The translations under genes were made by a program, and so were the position numbers. A stretch of 64,000 nt of DNA, taken from contig NZ_JAFEKF010000007.1 in the NCBI RefSeq assembly GCF_016888445.1, forward strand, positions 1-64,000. The letters are read 5' to 3'. Below the pieces are notes generated by a model. It saw nothing but the letters and a program-made list of their open reading frames with translations. It was not told the DNA's origin and made no database searches. This document shows, in pieces, positions 38,141-49,233 of this stretch. Every line of letters starts with the position of its first letter. Position 1 is the first letter of the stretch. The DNA is from Marinomonas ostreistagni (lineage in GTDB: Bacteria; Pseudomonadota; Gammaproteobacteria; Pseudomonadales; Marinomonadaceae).

Positions 38141-39784
38141 ATGTGGAAAAACGCTACCCGCTCTCTGCGTATCGCAGCCACTGTGCTGCGCTACCGCTTG
38201 GATGTGTTTATTCCCATCCACCTATTGCCTTGGTATCTCAAATACACTGTCGGGATTCTGTTATCGCTAGGCCGCAAAGGTGCGATGCACAACCGCGGTG
38301 AGCGTCTGCGCTTAGCCTTAGAATCCCTCGGGCCAATATTCGTTAAATTCGGACAAATTCTGTCTACCCGCCGCGATTTATTACCTGACGACATCGCTGA
38401 TGAGTTAGCGCGCCTACAAGACAAAGTCCCGCCCTTCTCTGGTGAGGTCGCTACCAAAATCATTGAAAGCGACCTTGGTGCAAGCGTTGACGATATTTTT
38501 GACGAGTTTGACCGCACGCCATTGGCCTCTGCATCGATCGCACAAGTTCATACGGCTACCCTAAAAACCGGTGAAGCTGTCGTAGTAAAGGTCATTCGTC
38601 CGAATATCGAAAAAACCATCCGCCAAGACATCAGCTTGCTATACATGCTAGCGCACTTAGTCGCTAAAACCAGCGCCGATGGCCGCCGACTGCGCCCTGT
38701 GGAAGTTGTTAAAGATTACGAATACACCATTCTAGATGAGCTCGATCTTGCTAAAGAAGCCGCCAATACTGGCTTATTACAGCGCAATTTCACCGATTCA
38801 GATTTACTATATGTACCGCAAATCTACTGGGACTACAGCCGTCGCCATGTCATGGTAATGGAGCGTATTTCTGGCATTCCAGTGGCCGACATCAGCGCCT
38901 TGAATGCTGCGGGTGTAAACATGAAAGTGTTGGCCGAACGCGGAGTGGAAATCTTCTTCACCCAAGTCTTTTCACACAGCTTTTTCCATGCGGATATGCA
39001 CCCTGGCAATATTTTTGTCGACCCTTCTGACCCAGAGCGCCCCAAATACATTGCCATCGACTGTGCCATCATGGGTAGCCTAGACGATGCCGATAAAAAC
39101 TACTTGGCACGTAATCTACTGGCGTTTTTTAAACGCGATTACCGTCAAGTTGCTGAGCTGCATGTGGAAAGTGGCTGGGTTCCAAAAGGCACTCCCGTGC
39201 ACGCGTTTGAATCAGCGATTCGCAGTGTCTGTGAGCCGATGTTTGCCAAGCCGCTGAAAGAAATCTCGTTTGGACAAGTCCTACTTGGCCTGTTCCAAAC
39301 GGCACGCCGCTTCAATATGGAAGTACAACCACAGTTAGTGCTACTTGAGAAAACGCTGCTTAACATCGAAGGTCTAGGGCGTCAGCTGTACCCAGACTTA
39401 GATCTTTGGGTGACTGCCAAGCCCTTCCTTGAGCGCTGGATGAGCGAACAAGTCGGCCCGCGCCGCTTGTTAGAAGAAGTGAAAAAACAAGCACCAGATT
39501 GGGCTGGACAACTGCCGCAGATTCCAAATCTCGTATTCTCCACTATGACGCACCTGTCACATCAGGAAGAGCGCATGCGCGAGCAAAACCAAGCCTTGGA
39601 ATCATTGCGCAAAGAGTTACGCCGTTCGCGTCGTAATCAGCCTTTCAAGCTGCTTGGGGTACTTGCCCTAGCCAGCGCTTGGTTGACCACGGATTCTATT
39701 GCGCTAGAACATTTGGCAAAAGCAGATATATTGAGCTTGGTCCTATTTCTGGCCGGCATTTACCTGCTAGTATTAAAACCGTAA
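38141..39784 (+). CDS. ubiB: Ubiquinone biosynthesis atypical kinase/ATPase UbiB
   Basis: 547-aa ABC1/ADCK/UbiB family protein needed for ubiquinone assembly. KxGQ-type motif [16 protein letters not shown], kinase-like core with [24 protein letters not shown] and the IDCAIMG metal loop. Two hydrophobic C-terminal helices (about 500-545) anchor it to the membrane. It follows ubiE closely and precedes hisE by 16 bp. Confidence 0.95.
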   Translation: MWKNATRSLRIAATVLRYRLDVFIPIHLLPWYLKYTVGILLSLGRKGAMHNRGERLRLALESLGPIFVKFGQILSTRRDLLPDDIADELARLQDKVPPFSGEVATKIIESDLGASVDDIFDEFDRTPLASASIAQVHTATLKTGEAVVVKVIRPNIEKTIRQDISLLYMLAHLVAKTSADGRRLRPVEVVKDYEYTILDELDLAKEAANTGLLQRNFTDSDLLYVPQIYWDYSRRHVMVMERISGIPVADISALNAAGVNMKVLAERGVEIFFTQVFSHSFFHADMHPGNIFVDPSDPERPKYIAIDCAIMGSLDDADKNYLARNLLAFFKRDYRQVAELHVESGWVPKGTPVHAFESAIRSVCEPMFAKPLKEISFGQVLLGLFQTARRFNMEVQPQLVLLEKTLLNIEGLGRQLYPDLDLWVTAKPFLERWMSEQVGPRRLLEEVKKQAPDWAGQLPQIPNLVFSTMTHLSHQEERMREQNQALESLRKELRRSRRNQPFKLLGVLALASAWLTTDSIALEHLAKADILSLVLFLAGIYLLVLKP

Positions 39785-39800
39785 CAGTAGAGAGACTATA

Positions 39801-40133
39801 ATGAAAATTGATGTGTTGGCAGAACTTGCCACTACGTTAGAAGAACGCAAATCTGCGCCAGCCGATACTTCATACGTTGCTAGCCTGCATGCAAAAGGCC
39901 TCAACAAAATTCTTGAAAAAGTCGGTGAAGAAAGCGTAGAGACGATCATTGCCGCAAAAGATGCTGTCATTTCTGGTGACAAGCAAGACGTTATCTACGA
40001 AACTGCAGACCTTTGGTTCCACACATTAGTTATGCTGTCTCACCTAGACCTTGAGCCTCAAGCCATCCTAGATGAGCTGGCACGTCGCTTTAATTTATCT
40101 GGCCTAGAAGAAAAGGCCAACCGTACAAAGTAG
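39801..40133 (+). CDS. hisE: Phosphoribosyl-ATP pyrophosphatase HisE
   Basis: Second step of histidine synthesis (PR-ATP to PR-AMP). 110-aa all-alpha MazG-like protein with [18 protein letters not shown] and [12 protein letters not shown]. Separate from hisBHF by 9 kb, inside the ubiE-ubiB-hisE-tatABC run. The usual neighbour hisI is not here. Confidence 0.95.
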   Translation: MKIDVLAELATTLEERKSAPADTSYVASLHAKGLNKILEKVGEESVETIIAAKDAVISGDKQDVIYETADLWFHTLVMLSHLDLEPQAILDELARRFNLSGLEEKANRTK

Positions 40134-40143
40134 GAGTACTACA

Positions 40144-40356
40144 ATGGGTGTCAGTCCTTGGCAATTATTAATCGTCCTAGCGATCTTGATCTTAATCTTC
40201 GGTACCAAAAAACTGAAAAGCCTAGGCTCTGATCTAGGTGGTGCTGTGAAGGGATTTAAAGAAGCCGTCAATAACGACGAAGAGGACAAAAAAGACGGTC
40301 AGCAACAAGCTAAGACCATCGAAAACGATCCTAAAAAAGACGATAAGAGCGCCTAA
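40144..40356 (+). CDS. tatA: Twin-arginine translocase subunit TatA
   Basis: 70 aa: one membrane helix ([19 protein letters not shown]), the FGTKKL hinge, an amphipathic helix ([16 protein letters not shown]), and a charged acidic/basic tail. It forms the protein-conducting element of the Tat system for folded proteins. First of tatABC; 10 bp after hisE and 3 bp before tatB. Confidence 0.95.
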   Translation: MGVSPWQLLIVLAILILIFGTKKLKSLGSDLGGAVKGFKEAVNNDEEDKKDGQQQAKTIENDPKKDDKSA

Positions 40357-40359
40357 TCT

Positions 40360-40731
40360 GTGTTCGACATTGGCTTTGCAGAATTGCTGGTTGTATTCGT
40401 GGTCGGTTTGTTAATACTCGGCCCCGAGCGTTTACCTACCGCAGCGAAAACAGCTGGCTTATGGATTCGTAAAATCCGTCGTAGCATTCAGTCGGTTCAG
40501 CGTGAGATCAACGCGCAACTAGACCAAGAAGAGCTACAGCGCTCTATCAAAGAAACCAATGAGCGCATCATGCGTGAAACCGCAAAGTTTGAACAAGCAG
40601 CAGAAGCGGCCACTCAAACCTCTGCGACCTCAAGCACGAATACCCAAGCGGATCCGTCAAATGAGGCTAACTCGAGTGGTTCAACGCAAGATTCCGCTAC
40701 GGCGAACGACCACCCACAGTCTCGCACTTAA
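40360..40731 (+). CDS. tatB: Twin-arginine translocase subunit TatB
   Basis: 123 aa starting with GTG: MFDIGFAELLVVFVVGLLILGPERLP, the classic TatB membrane helix and hinge (Glu in the helix, GPERLP), then an amphipathic helix and a Ser/Thr-rich tail. With TatC it forms the signal-peptide receptor. Confidence 0.95.
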   Translation: MFDIGFAELLVVFVVGLLILGPERLPTAAKTAGLWIRKIRRSIQSVQREINAQLDQEELQRSIKETNERIMRETAKFEQAAEAATQTSATSSTNTQADPSNEANSSGSTQDSATANDHPQSRT

Positions 40732-40752
40732 TCTGTATTCGGATAGGTCTAC

Positions 40753-41514
40753 ATGAGTCAAGAAGAATCTTCTCAAGCGCCACTGGTGGCGCATCTCGTT
40801 GAACTGCGCAATCGCTTATTAAAATCAGTACTGATTGTAGTGCTGATATTTGGCGGCCTTTACACGCTTGCCAACGAACTGTATCTGTTTATCTCTGAGC
40901 CCTTAAGAGCGCTACTTCCTGAAGGCAGCTCACTGATCGCGACCGAAGTCGCATCGCCATTCCTGGCCCCATTGAAGCTAACGTTTGCGTTAGCCTTTTT
41001 GATTGCCGTGCCTTATATCTTATTCCAAGTCTGGTCATTTATTGCACCGGCACTTTATAAAGAAGAAAAGAAAGTCGCCATTCCCTTACTGATCTCAAGC
41101 GTGATTTTGTTTTATTGCGGTGTCGCGTTTGCCTACTATGTGGTGTTGCCGTTGATCTTTGGCTTCTTCACGTCAGTCGGACCTGGCGAAGTCACGGTAA
41201 TGACCGATATTAATCATTATCTCAACTTTGTATTGAAGTTGTTTTTTGCCTTTGGGGTAACCTTCGAGATTCCTGTCGCCACCTATTTGCTGGTCAAAGC
41301 AGGCGTCACTACGGTGGCCAATCTTTCTAAAAAACGCCCATACGTTTTCTTAGGCTGTTTTGTGGTGGGTATGCTGATCACACCACCCGATATTTTTTCA
41401 CAGACTCTACTGGCGATTCCAATGTGGCTATTGTTTGAAGTGGGCTTACTGGCTGCCCGAACAGTGCCGGTTGAAGCAGAAGACGAAGAAGAAACTGAGG
41501 CGAGTAACGCCTAA
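40753..41514 (+). CDS. tatC: Twin-arginine translocase subunit TatC
   Basis: 253 aa, six membrane helices. Conserved LVAHLVELRNRLLKS at the start and the SFIAPALYKEEKK loop that binds the twin-arginine signal. Acidic C-terminus. Last gene of the operon; followed by hairpin-rich intergenic DNA, then the convergent dtd. Confidence 0.96.
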   Translation: MSQEESSQAPLVAHLVELRNRLLKSVLIVVLIFGGLYTLANELYLFISEPLRALLPEGSSLIATEVASPFLAPLKLTFALAFLIAVPYILFQVWSFIAPALYKEEKKVAIPLLISSVILFYCGVAFAYYVVLPLIFGFFTSVGPGEVTVMTDINHYLNFVLKLFFAFGVTFEIPVATYLLVKAGVTTVANLSKKRPYVFLGCFVVGMLITPPDIFSQTLLAIPMWLLFEVGLLAARTVPVEAEDEEETEASNA

Positions 41515-41516
41515 TC

Positions 41517-41583
41517 GGCTTTTCCCTCGGAAGCCGCAGCCCTACAAGGTGATACTCCTGTAGGAGCTCGGTTCCCGAGCGAA
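41517..41583. repeat. REP-like hairpin element between tatC and dtd
   Basis: CGGCTT / AAGCCG (41517-41535) forms one hairpin. CCTACA (41541-41546) pairs with TGTAGG (41559-41564). TGTAGGAGCTCGGTTCCCGAGCGAA (bases 41559-41583) has GCTCGG / CCGAGC and strongly resembles the Pseudomonas REP core (TGTAGGAGC...GCGAA). It may also serve as the transcription stop for the convergent genes. Only one copy is seen in this window. Confidence 0.55.
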
Positions 41584-41611
41584 ATATCCCACAGAAACCG
41601 CCCCCAGAGTA

Positions 41612-42046
41612 TTAGTCCAACATAAAGGTCACAGGGCCGTCGTTGGTAAATTGAATCTGCATATCCGCACCGAAGCGACCTGTCTCAACTCTGTCATATT
41701 GCGCTTTGACCTTAGCCACAAAATCATTAAACAAGCGCTCCCCTTCAGCAGGCACTGCCGCACTTGAGAAGCCTGGACGCAGGCCTTTTTTCGTTTCCGC
41801 CGCCAAGGTGAACTGAGACACCAGCAAAACACCGCCGCCTACTTGCTGTACGTTTAGGTTCATCTTGCCATCTTCGTCACTGAACATACGGTACTTTAGT
41901 AGCTTGTCTGCTAGACGCTGGGTATCCGCTTCCGTGTCGCCACGCTCAATGCCCACTAGCACCATCTGCCCATGATCAATGGCACCGACTACTTCGCCGT
42001 CCACTTCGACTTTGGCGGCTAATGATCGCTGTACTAAGACTTTCAT
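41612..42046 (-). CDS. dtd: D-aminoacyl-tRNA deacylase Dtd
   Basis: Removes D-amino acids (and glycine from tRNA-Ala) as a chiral proofreader. 144 aa with LVSQFTLAAETKKGLRPGF and the cross-subunit Gly-cis-Pro motif TNDGPVTFML. It lies downstream of typA on the same strand with a terminator between. Confidence 0.95.
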   Translation of the reverse strand: MKVLVQRSLAAKVEVDGEVVGAIDHGQMVLVGIERGDTEADTQRLADKLLKYRMFSDEDGKMNLNVQQVGGGVLLVSQFTLAAETKKGLRPGFSSAAVPAEGERLFNDFVAKVKAQYDRVETGRFGADMQIQFTNDGPVTFMLD

Positions 42047-42094
42047 CTGTTCACTCCTATTACTTCATGCGCAGACTGTTCTACACAAATCACA

Positions 42095-42123
42095 GACAAA
42101 ATAAAAGCGCCCGAAGGCGCTTT
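42095..42123 (-). terminator. Rho-independent terminator of typA
   Basis: AAAGCGCC / GGCGCTTT stem with CGAA loop; on the minus strand it is followed by TTTATTTTG. Confidence 0.85.
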
Positions 42124-42171
42124 CATTCCGCTCAAGACCTTGCGGTCTATTTGCTGCTGCTCGATAACGTA

Positions 42172-43989
42172 TTAGCGACCTGCGCGTTTACGCTCGTTTT
42201 CAGTCAACAATTTCTTACGTAGACGGATGCTCTCTGGTGTTACTTCTACCAGCTCATCGTCTTCGATAAACTCAAGCGCTTGCTCAAGTGTGTGGCGAAC
42301 AGGTGGCGTTAGTGTCAACGCTTCGTCCGTACCAGAAGCACGTACGTTGGTCAGCTGTTTCGCTTTCGTCGGGTTAACCGTTAGGTCGTTAGCACGTGAG
42401 TGCAGACCGATGATTTGACCTTCGTATACTTCTTCGCCGTGACCTTTAAATAGACGACCACGATCTTGAAGGTTGAATAGGCCGTAAGACAATGTCTTAC
42501 CTTTCACCATACTGATCAATACACCGTTTTGACGACCAGACATATCACCTTCTTTCACTGGACCGTAGTGGTCGAAGATAGAAGTCATGATACCTGAACC
42601 AGACGTCAGCGTTAGGAATAGACCACGGAAACCGATCAAGCCACGAGAAGGCACGATGAACTCAAGACGTACACGACCTTTACCGTCTGGCTCCATGTTA
42701 GTTAGCTCAGCTTTACGCAAGCCTAGCTCTTCCATGATCGCACCTTGGTGCTGCTCTTCTACGTCAATAACCACTTGCTCGTAAGGCTCTTGGATAACGC
42801 CATCAATTTCTTTCTGAACTACTTCAGGACGAGATACACCTAGCTCAAAACCTTCACGACGCATGTTTTCGATCAATACCGATAAGTGCAGCTCACCACG
42901 GCCTGATACGATGAATTTGTCAGGAGAATCACCTTGCACTACACGAAGTGCTACGTTGTGGATAAGCTCTTGGTCTAGACGGTCTTTAATGTTACGAGAA
43001 GTAACGAACTTACCTTCTTTACCAGCAAATGGTGAGTCGTTCACCATGAATGTCATGCTTACTGTTGGCTCATCAACGGTTAGCGTTGGTAGCGCTTCAA
43101 CACAATCAGGGTTACATAGCGTGTCAGAGATCGCTAGACCATCGATACCTGTAATACATACGATATCACCCGCTGCCGCTTGCTCTGTGTCCACACGTTG
43201 TAGGCCATGGTAGCCCTTAACGTTTAGGATACGACCCTTACGCTCTTTACCATCACGTGATTTGATCACAACTTGCTGGTTTGGTGACAAAGTACCACGC
43301 GTGATACGGCCGATACCGATAACGCCTACGTAGCTGTCGTAGTCTAAGGCAGAAACCTGCATTTGGAACGGTGCTTCTGGGTCAACTTCTGGCACAGGCA
43401 CGTTGTCGACGATCATTTGGTATAGTGGTTCCATGCTGTCTTCTAGCGCTTCTGGATCGTTACCAGATAAGCCGTTAAGAGCTGAAGCGTAGATCACAGG
43501 GAAGTCCAACTGCTCTTCTGTCGCACCAAGAGAGTCAAACAGGTCAAATACTTGATCCATTACCCAGTCAGGACGTGAGCCAGGACGATCAATCTTGTTG
43601 ATAACAACGATTGGCTTAAGGCCACGCTCGAATGCTTTAGACGTTACGAAGCGAGTTTGCGGCATTGGGCCGTCCACTGCGTCAACCAATAGCAATACAG
43701 AGTCAACCATCGACATTACACGCTCTACTTCACCACCGAAGTCGGCGTGTCCAGGGGTGTCCACGATGTTGATGCGGTAGTCATTCCATTTAATAGCGGT
43801 GTTTTTCGCTAGGATGGTAATACCACGCTCTTTCTCTTGGTCGTTTGAGTCCATGATACGCTCAGAGCCTAGCTCTTTACGATCTAGCGTGCCTGACTGG
43901 CTTAGTAGCTGGTCAACAAGCGTTGTTTTACCATGGTCAACGTGCGCGATGATGGCAACGTTACGTAACTTACTGATATCAATAGACAT
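42172..43989 (-). CDS. typA: Ribosome-binding GTPase TypA/BipA
   Basis: Translational GTPase of the EF-G type used in stress, cold and ribosome assembly. 605 aa from the ATG at 43989 (the frame stays open to 44076 but the family begins with [20 protein letters not shown]). G1 [10 protein letters not shown]2 [10 protein letters not shown]3 [15 protein letters not shown]4 [13 protein letters not shown]. Followed by its own terminator. Divergence upstream is toward the PAS chemoreceptor, on the same strand. Confidence 0.96.
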   Translation of the reverse strand: MSIDISKLRNVAIIAHVDHGKTTLVDQLLSQSGTLDRKELGSERIMDSNDQEKERGITILAKNTAIKWNDYRINIVDTPGHADFGGEVERVMSMVDSVLLLVDAVDGPMPQTRFVTSKAFERGLKPIVVINKIDRPGSRPDWVMDQVFDLFDSLGATEEQLDFPVIYASALNGLSGNDPEALEDSMEPLYQMIVDNVPVPEVDPEAPFQMQVSALDYDSYVGVIGIGRITRGTLSPNQQVVIKSRDGKERKGRILNVKGYHGLQRVDTEQAAAGDIVCITGIDGLAISDTLCNPDCVEALPTLTVDEPTVSMTFMVNDSPFAGKEGKFVTSRNIKDRLDQELIHNVALRVVQGDSPDKFIVSGRGELHLSVLIENMRREGFELGVSRPEVVQKEIDGVIQEPYEQVVIDVEEQHQGAIMEELGLRKAELTNMEPDGKGRVRLEFIVPSRGLIGFRGLFLTLTSGSGIMTSIFDHYGPVKEGDMSGRQNGVLISMVKGKTLSYGLFNLQDRGRLFKGHGEEVYEGQIIGLHSRANDLTVNPTKAKQLTNVRASGTDEALTLTPPVRHTLEQALEFIEDDELVEVTPESIRLRKKLLTENERKRAGR

Positions 43990-44185
43990 TAATATTTCTC
44001 TGCATTTAGCGACAGGGAATGAGAGCGCCCAGACAAAGCGGGATAGCAGAATGCTGTCAGTCTTCTTGCTCTGCATTCGGAGTAAAATTCGCGCAATTGT
44101 ACCTTTATCTTTGTGAACTTCCTATTAAGATCCACAAAAAATACAAAAAAAGTGCTGCAGTCAGGTCCAAAAATTGCTTTAGAAA

Positions 44186-45772
44186 TTAGCTTTTCGGTGC
44201 CGTTACTTGCGTCCAAAACTGTGTTGCCAATCCACGCATCTTTTCCGATAGCACACTCATCTCATCACACGCTTTAGAATTCTCGCGACAGGTTTCGACG
44301 ATCGTCGAGGTGACCGTCACCGCACTGGCAATACGCTTATTAATTTGCTGTACCGACTCGCTTTGCTGAGTCATCGCAGCAGCAGTCTGTAAGGCATTTT
44401 CATGGATTTGATTAAGCCCCTCACGCACCTTAGCAACAGAATGATCGACGTTAATCGACTGCTGATGGCTGTCTTCAACCGCTGCCACGGCCATTTCCAT
44501 CTTGCCATAGGCATTATTCGAACCGATCTGAACGCGCTCAATCGCACTGATAATATCTTCCGTCGATTGATAAGTACGTGTTGCCAAGCTACGTACCTCG
44601 TCTGCTACTACCGCAAAACCACGCCCTTGCTCACCTGCTCGCGCCGCCTCGATAGCAGCATTAAGCGCCAATAAATTGGTTTGTTCGGCAACTTCTTGAA
44701 TCACTTCTACCACGGAGCTGATTGCGGCACTGTCTTCTTTAAGCTTCGCCAACTCTTGATTGGCTTCTTTAATGTGATTGCGTACCGAGTCCATACTCGA
44801 GCGTGCCGTCGCGATGGCCTCTTGCCCCTCTTGCATCGCATCAGATGCTTGCTTGGTAACCTTGGTGCCATCGTGGGTTGCTTGGCTGACTTGCTCGACC
44901 GCGGATACCATTTCATCTGTCGCTTGCTCGATGGAGCTAAAATCTTGTGACAAACCATGCAGCGATTGCTCGCCGGCCAACACGCTATCGTGTACATGCT
45001 TCTGTTTCGCACGCAGCATTTCGGAAAAGTTTGTGATCCGCCCAAGTACCGCAGCGGTCTCACCACGCAAGCGCGTAAACGCTAAGCGTATAATCCCAGC
45101 TTCATCGGTACGTCCTGTATAAACATAGGCGGCCAGCGCGGAATCAGAAATGGTTCGCGCACGACGCACCGCTTCATTAAGGGGACGATAGTTAAACCAG
45201 GTCAATAACAGCAACACGGCAAACAGTGCACCATTAGTGAGCATCGCCATAGAAGCTGGCAAGGCAGTTATGCTCAGTACGGACAGAAACCCCATAAGCG
45301 TGGTCGTAAGACATTGTTTTTGAAGGAAGGACAAGCGAGGCGCTTGGGGCAGTTTGCTGTGCGGTTTGGAACTCGACTGCATACTGTCATAGAGCGCTTG
45401 AGCGCGAGCTTTAACTTCTGGCTCGGGCGCGCGGCGCACAGATTGGTATTCAACGGTTTTACCGTCTTTTTTGATCGGACTAGCGTAAGCATCAACCCAA
45501 TAATGACTGCCATCCTTGCAGTTATTTTTAACAATCCCCATCCACGACTGCCCCGACTCAAGATGCTGCCACATATCTTGAAACGCAAGTTTCGGCATAT
45601 CTGGATGGCGGATTACATTATGGTAATGATCAAGCAGCTCTTCTGACTCATAACCGCTGATGTTTTCAAATTCTTGATTGACATAGGTAATTGTACTGTC
45701 GAGCTGGGTAAGAGATAAGATATTGGAATGCTTATCCAGTAACCGCTCGGTTCCTTGTTGTGTATATGTCAT
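44186..45772 (-). CDS. PAS-domain methyl-accepting chemotaxis protein (Aer-like)
   Basis: 528 aa. N-terminal PAS domain (about 10-125; [37 protein letters not shown]) as in aerotaxis receptor Aer. Two close membrane segments (about 152-195) with no periplasmic loop of any size, then a HAMP-like linker and a long cytoplasmic signalling coil with the conserved hairpin tip [20 protein letters not shown] (near residue 375). Probably senses redox or oxygen through a PAS-bound flavin and signals to CheA/CheW; the ligand is inferred from the architecture. Confidence 0.88.
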   Translation of the reverse strand: MTYTQQGTERLLDKHSNILSLTQLDSTITYVNQEFENISGYESEELLDHYHNVIRHPDMPKLAFQDMWQHLESGQSWMGIVKNNCKDGSHYWVDAYASPIKKDGKTVEYQSVRRAPEPEVKARAQALYDSMQSSSKPHSKLPQAPRLSFLQKQCLTTTLMGFLSVLSITALPASMAMLTNGALFAVLLLLTWFNYRPLNEAVRRARTISDSALAAYVYTGRTDEAGIIRLAFTRLRGETAAVLGRITNFSEMLRAKQKHVHDSVLAGEQSLHGLSQDFSSIEQATDEMVSAVEQVSQATHDGTKVTKQASDAMQEGQEAIATARSSMDSVRNHIKEANQELAKLKEDSAAISSVVEVIQEVAEQTNLLALNAAIEAARAGEQGRGFAVVADEVRSLATRTYQSTEDIISAIERVQIGSNNAYGKMEMAVAAVEDSHQQSINVDHSVAKVREGLNQIHENALQTAAAMTQQSESVQQINKRIASAVTVTSTIVETCRENSKACDEMSVLSEKMRGLATQFWTQVTAPKS

Positions 45773-45937
45773 GTCCTTGCCCTCAATAGTTGAGAAAGTG
45801 AGGGCAAGATTCTATCGCGCACAAACTAGGCTTTTTTGACCTAGATCAATTGCCTAATAATCAACCAATCTTACAAAACGGCTTTTAGATACATTTCATT
45901 ACATTACCAATATAAACGTTAACTTTTGTAAAAAGTG

Positions 45938-47389
45938 TTACGGTAAGTAAACGCCTACATTTGCATACCCTTTCGACATCAAATGTGAAGCATGGATACG
46001 ACTCATTACCCCTTTACCACAGTACAGTAAATACTGGGCGTCCTGATCTAATTCCGGCCATTTGGTGCCCAAAGTAAAGAAAGGAATATTAATAACTTGG
46101 CGCCCCGCCACTTTAATCGGCTTACGCTCCGCTTCATCAGGATGGCGAATATCAATGATGATTTCATCCGCTACCGGCATACGCACGATAGACACTTCGC
46201 CTTGGTATTGCTTTTCTACATCGGCTACCACATCCTGAATCGACATGACCTGAGCACTATTAACCGCACGCTCTAATACATCAAAATCAAAGCGCGACTC
46301 CTCACGCTCTACACGATGCATTTTGGCGCGCGTGGTTGGCTTCACCGAGATCACACCACAAAACTCCGGCATGCTTGCCGCAAACGGCGCTGTGCCGATT
46401 TCTTTGGCTTTATCAATAATCTCTTGCTTATTCATTGTTACCAATGGGCGCAACACCAACTCATCCGTTACTTGATCGATGACTTTTAAGTTAACCAGTG
46501 TCTGGCTCGATACTTGAGCCACGCTTTCACCGGTCACCAAGGCTTTGGCACTGACGCCTTCCATCACTTGCGAGGCCGCACGTAACATCATTCGTTTTAG
46601 CACCACACCCATTTCAGAGTTATCGACGTTGTTAAGAATTTCACCAACAACCTCTTCAAAAGGAATAGTAATGAACTTCACACCTAGCTTTGAGCCGTAC
46701 TTTTCCCATAAGAAATGAGATACTTGCTTCACACCAATTTCATGGGCATCGCCGCCTAAGTTAAAGAAGCAGTAGTGGGTTTTCAGACCACGACTCATGG
46801 TTAAGAAGGAACTCACGGTAGAGTCATAACCACCTGAAATCAAAGACAATACTGAATCTTGCGAACCTAATGGGTAACCACCCAGCCCTTCAATGCGTTG
46901 CTCAATCATCCACACACGATTGTCACGAATATCGATCGGCACTAATACTTCTGGGTTTTTCAGGCGCACCGCTAAGGCACCACAACGGGCTTTAAGTGAA
47001 CCGCCAATATGGCGCTCTGCTTCAACCGAGGTAAAGTCATGATTACCGACTCGCTTTACACGCACCGCGAAGATCGCATCCTTAAGAGCATCCCCATAAG
47101 ACTTCACAGCCTCATCCACAATGCCATCTAAATCCGTCAACGCGAACTCGCGCACGTATTGGAAATGGGCAATACCGGTAATACAAGACAATGACTCGAT
47201 AAACTCCGCCCGCAGATCATCGCGCTCAGATAGGACTTCGATAAAGTCCCAATTACCCGCGACGGTCACATTTTCATCATGATCGCGTAATACTAAGCGA
47301 ATATTTTGGCGTAATTGTTTAACGAAGCCTTTGCGTACAGGGCGGCTCTTGATGGTAATCTCAGGGAAGAACTTAACAATAAATTTCAT
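45938..47389 (-). CDS. thiI: tRNA 4-thiouridine sulfurtransferase ThiI with rhodanese domain
   Basis: Makes s4U8 in tRNA and supplies sulfur for thiamine thiazole. 483 aa (E. coli 482): NFLD and THUMP domains, PP-loop SGGYDSTVSSF, the conserved Cys in EFCGVIS, and a C-terminal rhodanese domain with active Cys in LLYCGKGVMS. The start is the ATG at 47389; the longer frame to 47518 runs into the regulatory region shared with glnA. Divergent from glnA. Confidence 0.95.
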   Translation of the reverse strand: MKFIVKFFPEITIKSRPVRKGFVKQLRQNIRLVLRDHDENVTVAGNWDFIEVLSERDDLRAEFIESLSCITGIAHFQYVREFALTDLDGIVDEAVKSYGDALKDAIFAVRVKRVGNHDFTSVEAERHIGGSLKARCGALAVRLKNPEVLVPIDIRDNRVWMIEQRIEGLGGYPLGSQDSVLSLISGGYDSTVSSFLTMSRGLKTHYCFFNLGGDAHEIGVKQVSHFLWEKYGSKLGVKFITIPFEEVVGEILNNVDNSEMGVVLKRMMLRAASQVMEGVSAKALVTGESVAQVSSQTLVNLKVIDQVTDELVLRPLVTMNKQEIIDKAKEIGTAPFAASMPEFCGVISVKPTTRAKMHRVEREESRFDFDVLERAVNSAQVMSIQDVVADVEKQYQGEVSIVRMPVADEIIIDIRHPDEAERKPIKVAGRQVINIPFFTLGTKWPELDQDAQYLLYCGKGVMSRIHASHLMSKGYANVGVYLP

Positions 47390-47469
47390 TGGGTGCGTAT
47401 TTTTCGTACAGGTGACTTGAAAGGGCGCACAGTATAAAGCATACAGCACTGAAGCCAACCCCAAATAAT

Positions 47470-47550
47470 TGCACCAAAACCAAACAAATACCGAGAAAAT
47501 CGCACCATTTTGATACACAATATATTTCTCATGGACACATTAGTGTGCAG
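47470..47550 (+). promoter_or_regulatory. Candidate NtrC half-sites upstream of glnA
   Basis: GCACCA occurs at 47471-47476 and again at 47502-47507, and an imperfect palindrome TGGACACATTAGTGTGCA lies at 47532-47549. The NtrC consensus is TGCACCA-N3-TGGTGCA. These are individually weak, but they cluster 75-155 bp upstream of the sigma-54 promoter, where enhancers are expected. Much stronger support comes from the near-perfect NtrC site ahead of glnL. Confidence 0.45.
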
Positions 47551-47623
47551 CGTTGGCGGCGCCAAGCCACATCCAACTCTCAACACACTGATTTAAAAGG
47601 ACTTTTAACAGCGCCCAAAATTC

Positions 47624-47638
47624 TGGCACAACTTATGC
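47624..47638 (+). promoter_or_regulatory. Sigma-54 (-24/-12) promoter of glnA
   Basis: TGGCACAACTTATGC has GG and GC separated by exactly 10 bp, as the sigma-54 consensus requires. The predicted start is near 47650, about 73 bp before the ATG. Nitrogen-regulated glnA promoters of this type are standard in gammaproteobacteria. Confidence 0.8.
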
Positions 47639-47722
47639 TTTGTAATCCGGCATATACGCTTCATCTTGAAGCAACATTGAATTCCGAAAGAAATTTCGTT
47701 TAGACAACATTGGAGAACAAAT

Positions 47723-49129
47723 ATGTCAAACAAGACTCTTGGTTTGATCGCAGAGTACGACGTACGTTGGGTTGACCTTCGCTTCACAGACTTTAAAGGT
47801 AAAGAGCAGCACGTTACGATTCCTGCTTCAGAAGTAGATGAAGAATTCTTCGAAAACGGTCAAATGTTTGACGGTTCTTCTATCTCTGGTTGGAAAGGCA
47901 TCAACGAGTCTGACATGATCATGTTGCCTGACGACGAAGCTTCTGTAATGGACCCTTTCACTGAAGAAGCGACTGTAATCGTTCGTTGTAACATCATCGA
48001 GCCTTCTACAATGCAAGGTTACGACCGTGACCCACGCTCTGTAGCACTACGCGCTGAAGAGTTCCTAAAATCTACTGGCCTAGGTGACACTGCGTTCTTC
48101 GGCCCAGAGCCAGAATTCTTTATCTTCGACGACGTTAAATGGCACGCAGACATGTCTGGCTGTGGCGTTGAAATCAACTCTGAAGAAGCAGCTTGGTCTT
48201 CTAACAAGTCTTTCGAAGGCGGCAACACTGGTCACCGTCCACGCGTTAAAGGCGGTTACTTCCCAGTACCACCAGTTGACTCTCACCATGAAATCCGTGC
48301 AGCTATGTGTAACGCAATGGAAGCAATGGGTCTTGCTGTTGAAGTACACCACCACGAAGTTGCGACTGCTGGTCAAAACGAAATCGGTGTTAAATTCAAC
48401 ACACTAGTTAAGAAAGCCGACGAAGTTCAAATCCTTAAGTACTGTGTACACAACGTTGCACACGCTTACGGCAAAACAGCTACATTCATGCCTAAACCAA
48501 TCGTTGGTGACAACGGTACTGGCATGCACGTTCACCAATCTTTCTGGAAAGGTGGCGAAAACCAATTCGCTGGTGATCAGTACGCTGGTCTATCTGAAAT
48601 GGCACTGTACTACATCGGTGGTATCATCAAGCACGCTAAAGCTTTGAACGCGTTCACCAACGCTTCAACTAACTCTTACAAGCGTCTTGTACCAGGCTTC
48701 GAAGCACCAGTTATGCTTGCTTACTCTGCACGTAACCGCTCTGCTTCTATCCGTATCCCATACGTTTCATCACCAAAAGGTAAGCGTATCGAAGCTCGTT
48801 TCCCTGATCCAACCGCGAACCCATACCTATCATTCGCAGCAATGCTAATGGCTGGTATCGACGGTATCAAAAACAAGATTCACCCTGGCGATGCTGCAGA
48901 TAAAGACCTTTACGATCTTCCACCAGAAGAAGGTAAATTGATCCCGACTGTTGCTAGCAGCCTTGAAGAAGCACTTGCTTGCCTAGATGCTAACCGTTCT
49001 TTCCTAACGGAAGGCGGCGTATTCTCTGACGACATGATCGATGCTTACATCGAACTTAAGCAAGCAGAAGTTGAAAAAGTAAACATGACAACTCACCCAA
49101 TTGAGTTCGACCTTTACTACAGCTGCTAA
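47723..49129 (+). CDS. glnA: Glutamine synthetase GlnA (type I, adenylylated)
   Basis: ATP-dependent glutamate + ammonia to glutamine; central nitrogen assimilation enzyme (dodecamer). 468 aa with [50 protein letters not shown], and the adenylylation tyrosine in [10 protein letters not shown]. Codon use is strongly biased, as for a highly expressed gene. Upstream sigma-54 promoter and NtrC-like sites; downstream terminator, then glnL-glnG. Confidence 0.98.
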   Translation: MSNKTLGLIAEYDVRWVDLRFTDFKGKEQHVTIPASEVDEEFFENGQMFDGSSISGWKGINESDMIMLPDDEASVMDPFTEEATVIVRCNIIEPSTMQGYDRDPRSVALRAEEFLKSTGLGDTAFFGPEPEFFIFDDVKWHADMSGCGVEINSEEAAWSSNKSFEGGNTGHRPRVKGGYFPVPPVDSHHEIRAAMCNAMEAMGLAVEVHHHEVATAGQNEIGVKFNTLVKKADEVQILKYCVHNVAHAYGKTATFMPKPIVGDNGTGMHVHQSFWKGGENQFAGDQYAGLSEMALYYIGGIIKHAKALNAFTNASTNSYKRLVPGFEAPVMLAYSARNRSASIRIPYVSSPKGKRIEARFPDPTANPYLSFAAMLMAGIDGIKNKIHPGDAADKDLYDLPPEEGKLIPTVASSLEEALACLDANRSFLTEGGVFSDDMIDAYIELKQAEVEKVNMTTHPIEFDLYYSC

Positions 49130-49153
49130 TTAGGCAAACGCCGATATTTAGAC

Positions 49154-49187
49154 AAAAAAGTCCTGACCTAAGTTAGGGCTTTTTTTT
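49154..49187 (+). terminator. Rho-independent terminator of glnA
   Basis: An interrupted stem (AAGTCCTGA / TTAGGGCTT) followed by T8. It lies ~25 bp after the stop and separates glnA from glnLG. Confidence 0.75.
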
Positions 49188-49216
49188 GCGCCGAAAAAAG
49201 ACAAAAAATACCATTT

Positions 49217-49233
49217 TGCACCATAATGGAGCA
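49217..49233 (+). promoter_or_regulatory. NtrC-binding site upstream of glnL
   Basis: TGCACCATAATGGAGCA matches the palindromic NtrC consensus TGCACCA-N3-TGGTGCA with a single mismatch. In enteric bacteria such a site at glnL allows NtrC to control its own synthesis. It lies ~160 bp before the glnL start. Confidence 0.8.

Noticed and set aside
48084..48407. 107-aa frame inside glnA
   Set aside because: A +1/+2 shadow of a highly expressed, codon-biased gene; the glnA protein is fully conserved across the span.
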